A program made the position numbers and the translations under genes. The notes below the pieces were generated by a model that did no database searches, was not told the origin of the DNA, and was given only the letters and a program-made list of their open reading frames with translations. A stretch of 64,000 nt of DNA from Fluviibacter phosphoraccumulans. Its GTDB lineage: Bacteria; Pseudomonadota; Gammaproteobacteria; Burkholderiales; Rhodocyclaceae. The DNA is taken from assembly GCF_016110345.1 (NCBI RefSeq), contig NZ_AP019011.1:558001-622000 (forward strand). The letters are read 5' to 3'. Shown here piece by piece: positions 59,611 through 64,000 of this stretch; the first letter of the stretch is position 1; every line of letters starts with the position of its first letter.

Positions 59611-61788
59611 TTATTTGCGTAGCAATCGCAAACCGTTAAAAACCACCAACAGGCTTGCACCCATATCAGCAAAGACTGCCATCCACATAGTGGCGTTACC
59701 AGTAAAGGTCAACACAATGAACACGGCCTTAATACTCAGTGCCAGGGCGATGTTCTGCCACAGTATCACTGCCGTTTTCCTAGCAATGCGCACAAACAGG
59801 GGCAGTTTCCGCAGGTCATCGTCCATGAGCGCTACATCAGCTGTTTCGATGGCCGTATCAGTCCCTGCGGCACCCATTGCAAAACCGATATCTGCTTGAG
59901 CTAATGCCGGAGCGTCGTTAATTCCATCTCCAACCATACCAACTTTGGCGGGTGGTGAGGCTAGGGAACTTATAACGGCCAGCTTGTCTTCTGGCAGGAG
60001 GTTGCCGCGTGCTTCATCAATGCCCACCTGAGCCGCAATAGCTCTAGCAGTATGCGGGTTGTCACCGGTCAGCATGATCGTTCGAATATTCAAGGCATGT
60101 AGTTCAGCAATGGCGATACGGCTTGCATCACGAACTGTGTCTGCAACTGCAAACAGGCCGAGTACCGATTGGTTATCCATCAGCAACACGACTGTTTTGC
60201 CTTGACCTTCCAATGCGTCAATTTGAGTCTCTAGCTCGGGGGCGTTTAGCTGAGTTGCAGCGGCCAGTCGGCGATTGCCCAGTTGATAAGTCAAGCCATC
60301 AACTTGACCGCGGATGCCACAGCCCGGTATCGCGGCGAAATCCTGGACTTCAGACAGAGAAATACCGTCTGTCTCAGCCGCTCGGGTTATGGCACGCGAT
60401 ACAGGATGGTCTGAACGTGCGCCAAGACTGGCAGCTATAGCGCTGATTCTTGATTTGTCGATTTTGCTGTTGTTAACGAAGTCGGTTTGTTCTGGTTTGC
60501 CATGGGTTAGTGTGCCGGTTTTGTCGAACGCAATGACGGCCAGTTGTCGAGCGGCTTCCAGATACGCGCCACCCTTAACTAAGATGCCATGATGGGCAGC
60601 TGTCGCCAATCCGCTGACAATGGTGACTGGCGTTGATATGACCAAGGCGCAAGGGCAGGCGATGACGAGCAGCACCAAAGCGCGGTAGATTGCTTCAAAC
60701 CAGGGAATACCAAAAGCCAGCGGTGGAATGACGGCCATACCGATAGCGATGAGAAAGACCACTGGTGTATACACACGAGCGAACTGATCCACAAAGCGTT
60801 GGGTGGGAGCGCGTGAACCCTGGGCGGCTTCAACTGCGTGAATGATTCGGGCTAGGGTAGAGTTTGTCGCTGTAGCGGTGACTTTGTATTCAAAGGAACC
60901 AGACTCGTTGATCGTTCCAGCAAATACCTGATCGCCTTCGACCTTCTCGACCGGGAGGCTTTCTCCCGTGATCGGTGCCTGATTCACGGCAGAGCTGCCG
61001 GAAACAATGATCCCATCAAGTGCGATCCGTTCTCCTGGTCGAACTCTTACAAGAGCGTCCAACGAAACCTCAGTCGCGCTAACCTCAATCCAGCTTCCAT
61101 CCGGTTGGCAAACCGTAGCCTTTTCAGGGGCAAGCGCCATTAGACCTCTAACTGCTTGTCTTGCCCGGTCAAGAGATTTTGCTTCGATAACCTCGGCAAG
61201 GGCGAACAGGAACATCACCATGGCGCCTTCAGGCCATTGACCGATTAGAAACGCCCCTGTCACCGCAATTGACATCAGCGCATTCATGTTCAGATTGCGG
61301 TTCTTGAGCGCGATCCAGCCTTTCTTATAGGTAGGCAAGCCCCCAATGAGTACGGCCAGCAAGGCAAGGATGATTTCAAAGGCAGGTGGTACACCATCAA
61401 TCCAGTGCATCACTTCCGCTAGGGTCGCTGCGATACCTGAAAGGGCGAGCGGCCACCAGGGTGCTTTATCATGTTCGGCGATTTCAGTGTTGCCGCCCTT
61501 TTGTAATAGAACCGCCTCCATACCCAGCGAACGGATGGCAGTAATGGCAGGCTCCAGAGCATCAGGTGCGTGAGTGACGGTGAGTGTGCGCTTCATTAGA
61601 TTGAAATCGAGCTCACCGATACCAGGCATCCCGCCTAATTTGTTACGGATCAGTCTTTCTTCGGTCGGGCAATCCATCTTGGCAATCGCGAGGATCGTGC
61701 TTATACCTCCCGGTATGGTCTGTGCTGGATTGTTTATATCGGAGGCTGGAGATTCGCAGCCACAGGATTTGGACGCACATTCACTCAT
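59611..61788 (-). CDS. cadA: CadA/ZntA-type heavy-metal P1B ATPase
   Basis: A 725-residue zinc/cadmium/lead exporter. The N terminus is Cys-rich (SECASKSCGCESP), followed by an HMA domain with MDCPTEERL. The core has TGESLPVEK, CPC in VIACPCALVIS, DKTGT, SDHPVSRA and GDGINDAPALAQ. The start ATG at 61788 gives the standard Cys-rich N terminus; upstream TTG starts are less likely. It lies in the operon under the CadR operator, before lspA. Confidence 0.95.
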   Translation of the reverse strand: MSECASKSCGCESPASDINNPAQTIPGGISTILAIAKMDCPTEERLIRNKLGGMPGIGELDFNLMKRTLTVTHAPDALEPAITAIRSLGMEAVLLQKGGNTEIAEHDKAPWWPLALSGIAATLAEVMHWIDGVPPAFEIILALLAVLIGGLPTYKKGWIALKNRNLNMNALMSIAVTGAFLIGQWPEGAMVMFLFALAEVIEAKSLDRARQAVRGLMALAPEKATVCQPDGSWIEVSATEVSLDALVRVRPGERIALDGIIVSGSSAVNQAPITGESLPVEKVEGDQVFAGTINESGSFEYKVTATATNSTLARIIHAVEAAQGSRAPTQRFVDQFARVYTPVVFLIAIGMAVIPPLAFGIPWFEAIYRALVLLVIACPCALVISTPVTIVSGLATAAHHGILVKGGAYLEAARQLAVIAFDKTGTLTHGKPEQTDFVNNSKIDKSRISAIAASLGARSDHPVSRAITRAAETDGISLSEVQDFAAIPGCGIRGQVDGLTYQLGNRRLAAATQLNAPELETQIDALEGQGKTVVLLMDNQSVLGLFAVADTVRDASRIAIAELHALNIRTIMLTGDNPHTARAIAAQVGIDEARGNLLPEDKLAVISSLASPPAKVGMVGDGINDAPALAQADIGFAMGAAGTDTAIETADVALMDDDLRKLPLFVRIARKTAVILWQNIALALSIKAVFIVLTFTGNATMWMAVFADMGASLLVVFNGLRLLRK

Positions 61789-61891
61789 GATTGATTCTGC
61801 CGGTACTCGAAATGGGACTTGGTATTTGGGATTAAAGTGGGTTAGAACGAGTGGATCGGTAATTGCCAAGCCACTCTTCGCACGAATGCTG

Positions 61892-62383
61892 TTATTTAGG
61901 CTGTTTCCACATCCATTGTTGTTGCTGCATCATGTGATCCATCATCATTTGCTGCATGGGCATGAATCGATCGGTCATATACTGGCGTTGTCTAGCTTGT
62001 TCAGGGGTCAAACGGCGGTAATCTCCCCACATTTGATCACCCATCATGCCGTGGCCCATCCGCTGACCACCGGAACAGCAATTACCCATGCCAGATCCCC
62101 ACATCCCATGCATTAATTGCATGTTGTTTTGCATGGTTGTCCAATGTTCTTGGAGCAGTTGTTGCCGCGCTTGAGGGTCTTGTGTCTGACGAATCTTGTC
62201 CATCTGCTCCTGCATTGCCTTCATGTTTTGCTGCATCTGTGCCATCTGTTTGTCGAATTCCGCGAGATCAGATGTTGTTGCTTGTGCTTTGGGGCTCGTG
62301 CTTCCAGAAGGATCTGCCGCCAGCACGGTTTGCGTCGACATGGTGAGTGCCGCTGCTACGCTTAATACGATCAGTTTTTTCAT
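61892..62383 (-). CDS. Secreted Met/His/Gln-rich protein of the cad operon
   Basis: The 163-residue protein begins with a signal peptide (KKLIVLSVAAAL... ending VLAAD) and AAGGAG lies before the ATG. The mature part is a Gln/Met-rich helix (MAQMQQNMKAMQEQMDKI) and Met-rich tail (MPMQQMMMDHMMQQQQWMW) with a CC pair. It may bind metal in the periplasm. It is the first gene after the CadR-type promoter, before cadA. No named family is recognised. Confidence 0.78.
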   Translation of the reverse strand: MKKLIVLSVAAALTMSTQTVLAADPSGSTSPKAQATTSDLAEFDKQMAQMQQNMKAMQEQMDKIRQTQDPQARQQLLQEHWTTMQNNMQLMHGMWGSGMGNCCSGGQRMGHGMMGDQMWGDYRRLTPEQARQRQYMTDRFMPMQQMMMDHMMQQQQWMWKQPK

Positions 62384-62439
62384 TGCGATCTCCTTAGGGA
62401 TGTCATGAATACTGCTATACAAGACAGCATTGATATTAA

Positions 62440-62466
62440 AAACCCTGTAGTCACTACTGTGTCAAT
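62440..62466 (-). promoter_or_regulatory. CadR/MerR-type promoter-operator
   Basis: On the minus strand TTGACACAGTAGTGACTACA followed by GGGT has a -35 TTGACA and the dyad AGTAGTGACTAC in an overlong spacer. TTAATA or TAATAT lies about 20 bases downstream as -10. It matches the CadR/PbrR operator style, in which the regulator twists the spacer to activate transcription. It faces the secreted protein-cadA-lspA operon, and cadR starts 35 bp on the other side. Confidence 0.78.
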
Positions 62467-62500
62467 AGGGTATCGTAGAAAAATTAAAGAGGGGAACGAT

Positions 62501-62920
62501 ATGCGTATCGGTGAACTAGGCAATGAGACAGGAGTGGACATCGAGACCATTCGTCACTATGAAAAGATCGGCTTGCTCTCGGTGCCTCCTCGTGAGCCGA
62601 ATGGCTATCGCAATTACGAAACATCCCATTTAGAGCGCCTAGCCTTCATCCGCCACTGCCGAGCACTGGATATGCCCTTAGCGGATGTGAAGCGCCTTCT
62701 GGATTTCATCACACACCCCGAGGTGGATTGCGGGGAAATCAATCGCTTGATTGATGCACACTTGCATAACATTCGAGAGCGTCTTCACAGCATGCAGAGT
62801 CTGGAAAAACAATTGGAGGTCTTACGGGCACGATGTGGCGATAGCCATATTGTTCGGGATTGCGGCATTCTCAGCGAACTGGTTGCAGCATCTCATAAAA
62901 CAGGCGTTAAAAAAGACTGA
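62501..62920 (+). CDS. cadR: CadR/PbrR-type MerR-family regulator
   Basis: A 139-residue MerR protein. The helix-turn-helix MRIGELGNETGVDIETIRHYE is followed by a dimerisation helix. Metal-binding cysteines lie in VDCGEIN (about residue 77), LRARCGDSH (about 112) and RDCGIL (about 119), as in Cd/Pb sensors. ATG 62501 with GAGGGGA upstream was chosen over earlier in-frame starts. It is divergent from the cad operon. Confidence 0.93.
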   Translation: MRIGELGNETGVDIETIRHYEKIGLLSVPPREPNGYRNYETSHLERLAFIRHCRALDMPLADVKRLLDFITHPEVDCGEINRLIDAHLHNIRERLHSMQSLEKQLEVLRARCGDSHIVRDCGILSELVAASHKTGVKKD

Positions 62921-62934
62921 CGATATGCAACTTG

Positions 62935-63011
62935 TTAGGCTGCTGCAGGTTGAAATGCAATGACCGACATGCCGACCAGTGCAATGCTTGCGCCTAAGAG
63001 ATCCCAATATG
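62935..63011 (-). pseudogene. 3' fragment of a UPF0060/YnfA-like membrane protein gene
   Basis: On the minus strand the last 25 codons read YWDLLGASIALVGMSVIAFQ and end PAAA-stop. This is the C terminus of UPF0060 (YnfA-like) small membrane proteins, usually about 108 residues. The homologous sequence ends near 63011 and the rest of the gene is absent. It marks a recombination or deletion junction between the cad block and the RND gene. Confidence 0.65.
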
Positions 63012-63174
63012 TAAGTAACCTCACAAAACTGCTAAAGAAAGATGGTCAGGGATAGGCAAAGCTATGGCTTACCTTGTTTCAAAACTAGCAAAGGCAGATA
63101 ACGACCAATGATTTCAGGGAGTGCCGTTACTGCGTCGAAGCTTAAAATTCTTAGAAATTCCATTTTTATTTGTT

Positions 63175-64000
63175 TCAAAATGATTCGGAATGTTGAGTAA
63201 ATTCACGCTTAATACGAACCATGTCCTTTTGGCCGTACTGCAAAAATAGGATTGGTGTTAAAAAGCTATCAAGTAAAGTAGAACTGAAAAGACCAAAGAA
63301 TATAACTACGGCTACAGGATGAAGGATTTCTGTGCCAGGTTGATTGGCTTCAAAGAGCAGTGGCATAAGAGCAAATGCAGTGACCAACGCAGTCATTAAG
63401 ACAGGAGAAAGACGCTCCAAAGATCCTTGGATGATGGTTTCTACTGACAAAGGCTTTTGTTCAGTCAAGATTAGGTTTAGGTAGTGGCTAATTTTGAGAA
63501 TACCGTTGCGTATCGATACCCCTGCAAGCGCAACAAAGCCAACCATCGACGCTATGGACAGCGGTTGCCCAAAGAGCCAGAGAGCAAACACACCGCCAAT
63601 CATAGCCAGTGGAATGTTAACCATGATGATGGCTGATAGTCGCACGGATCGGTATTTCGAATAAAGGAGAGAGAAGATTACGGCAAGGGCGCAGGCAGAT
63701 AGAAGTCCGATAAGTTTGCTTGCTTCCTCCTGTGCAGTGAATTGACCACCAATAGTAATAAAGTAGCCTTCAGGCAATGGGTTTGAATCAATAACCTTCC
63801 TCATTTCTGAGACAACATCAGAAAGTGCGTTGCCCGATGCGTTTGCAGAAATGAGAATCCGTCTTTTGCCTCCGTCACGACTAATCTGATTCGGCCCATC
63901 AGATTCCTCAATCGTGGCAATTTGGTTAAGAGAAACATAGCCCTTTGGTGTGTCAACAACCAGATTTCCCAGCTTGTCGACTGAACGATCACCCTCCGGT
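63175..64000 (-). CDS. CusA/CzcA-type RND metal efflux permease, 3' part (5' end outside window)
   Basis: The frame is open to the window edge and encodes the last 275 residues of a heavy-metal RND pump. Visible are VSLNQIATIEE and GKRRILISANASG of the porter domain, then transmembrane segments including SLLYSKYRSVRLSAIIMVNI, PLAMIGG, and VGFVALAGVSIRNGIL. The Cus/Czc choice cannot be settled without the N-terminal half. The C terminus after the last helix is short (QKDMVRIKREF). Confidence 0.9.
   Translation of the reverse strand, partial: PEGDRSVDKLGNLVVDTPKGYVSLNQIATIEESDGPNQISRDGGKRRILISANASGNALSDVVSEMRKVIDSNPLPEGYFITIGGQFTAQEEASKLIGLLSACALAVIFSLLYSKYRSVRLSAIIMVNIPLAMIGGVFALWLFGQPLSIASMVGFVALAGVSIRNGILKISHYLNLILTEQKPLSVETIIQGSLERLSPVLMTALVTAFALMPLLFEANQPGTEILHPVAVVIFFGLFSSTLLDSFLTPILFLQYGQKDMVRIKREFTQHSESF

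Overview
The window reads as part of a conjugative plasmid or integrative conjugative element from a proteobacterium, most likely a gammaproteobacterium. The evidence is a VirB/VirD4-type (MPF-T) transfer system with a VirD2-like relaxase, a LexA/UmuDC-type polymerase pair, class Ia ribonucleotide reductase under a cobalamin riboswitch, an NsrR-type regulator and Gram-negative copper and cadmium resistance genes. I cannot name the genus. No rRNA, tRNA or CRISPR array was seen.

Layout. 1-7209: mating-pair formation operon on the + strand, virB4 (cut by the window edge), virB5, virB6, virB8, virB9, virB10, trbM-like, virB11. 7239-8619: toxin-antitoxin genes and remnants. 8930-10393: glutamine amidotransferase and tyrosine recombinase. 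10481-18996: an accessory block bounded by two inverted 114-bp repeats. It carries PAS and DUF3079 genes, nsrR, ccoG, a GNAT gene with its own cobalamin riboswitch, and nrdB-nrdA behind a second cobalamin riboswitch. 19289-22942: a tight minus-strand operon ending in the VirB1 transglycosylase. 23080-27262: HNH protein, methyltransferase, membrane protein, umuDC and a small winged-helix protein. 27343-32073: virD4, interrupted by a 2595-bp IS21-family element with a 6-bp target duplication. 32141-33750: AbiE type IV toxin-antitoxin pair. 34008-38234: ArdC/KfrB protein, LPD7 protein, MobC-like protein and relaxase.

38725-40287 is an Abi/UG-type reverse transcriptase of probable anti-phage function, flanked by copies of an 18-bp palindrome. 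40894-53719 is a copper island: DUF411, copB, copA, copRS, a frameshifted YHS gene, DUF2933, methyltransferase, an IS1595-family insertion, LemA, TPM, a P1B ATPase and cytochrome c. 53747-59108 is an electron-transfer block with ferredoxin-NADP reductase, etfAB, a LysR regulator and ETF:quinone oxidoreductase. 59111-62920 is a cadR-controlled cadmium/lead block. The last 0.8 kb is the 3' end of an RND metal-efflux permease, cut by the window edge.

The most interesting signal is a short RNA-like leader found four times, immediately before virB8, virD4, a 12-codon reading frame and ardC. Each copy has a GC-rich stem closed by the hexaloop TTAGCG and is followed by an ATAGGAG ribosome binding site. 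Stem bases differ between copies while pairing is kept, which suggests a shared translational control element for the transfer genes.
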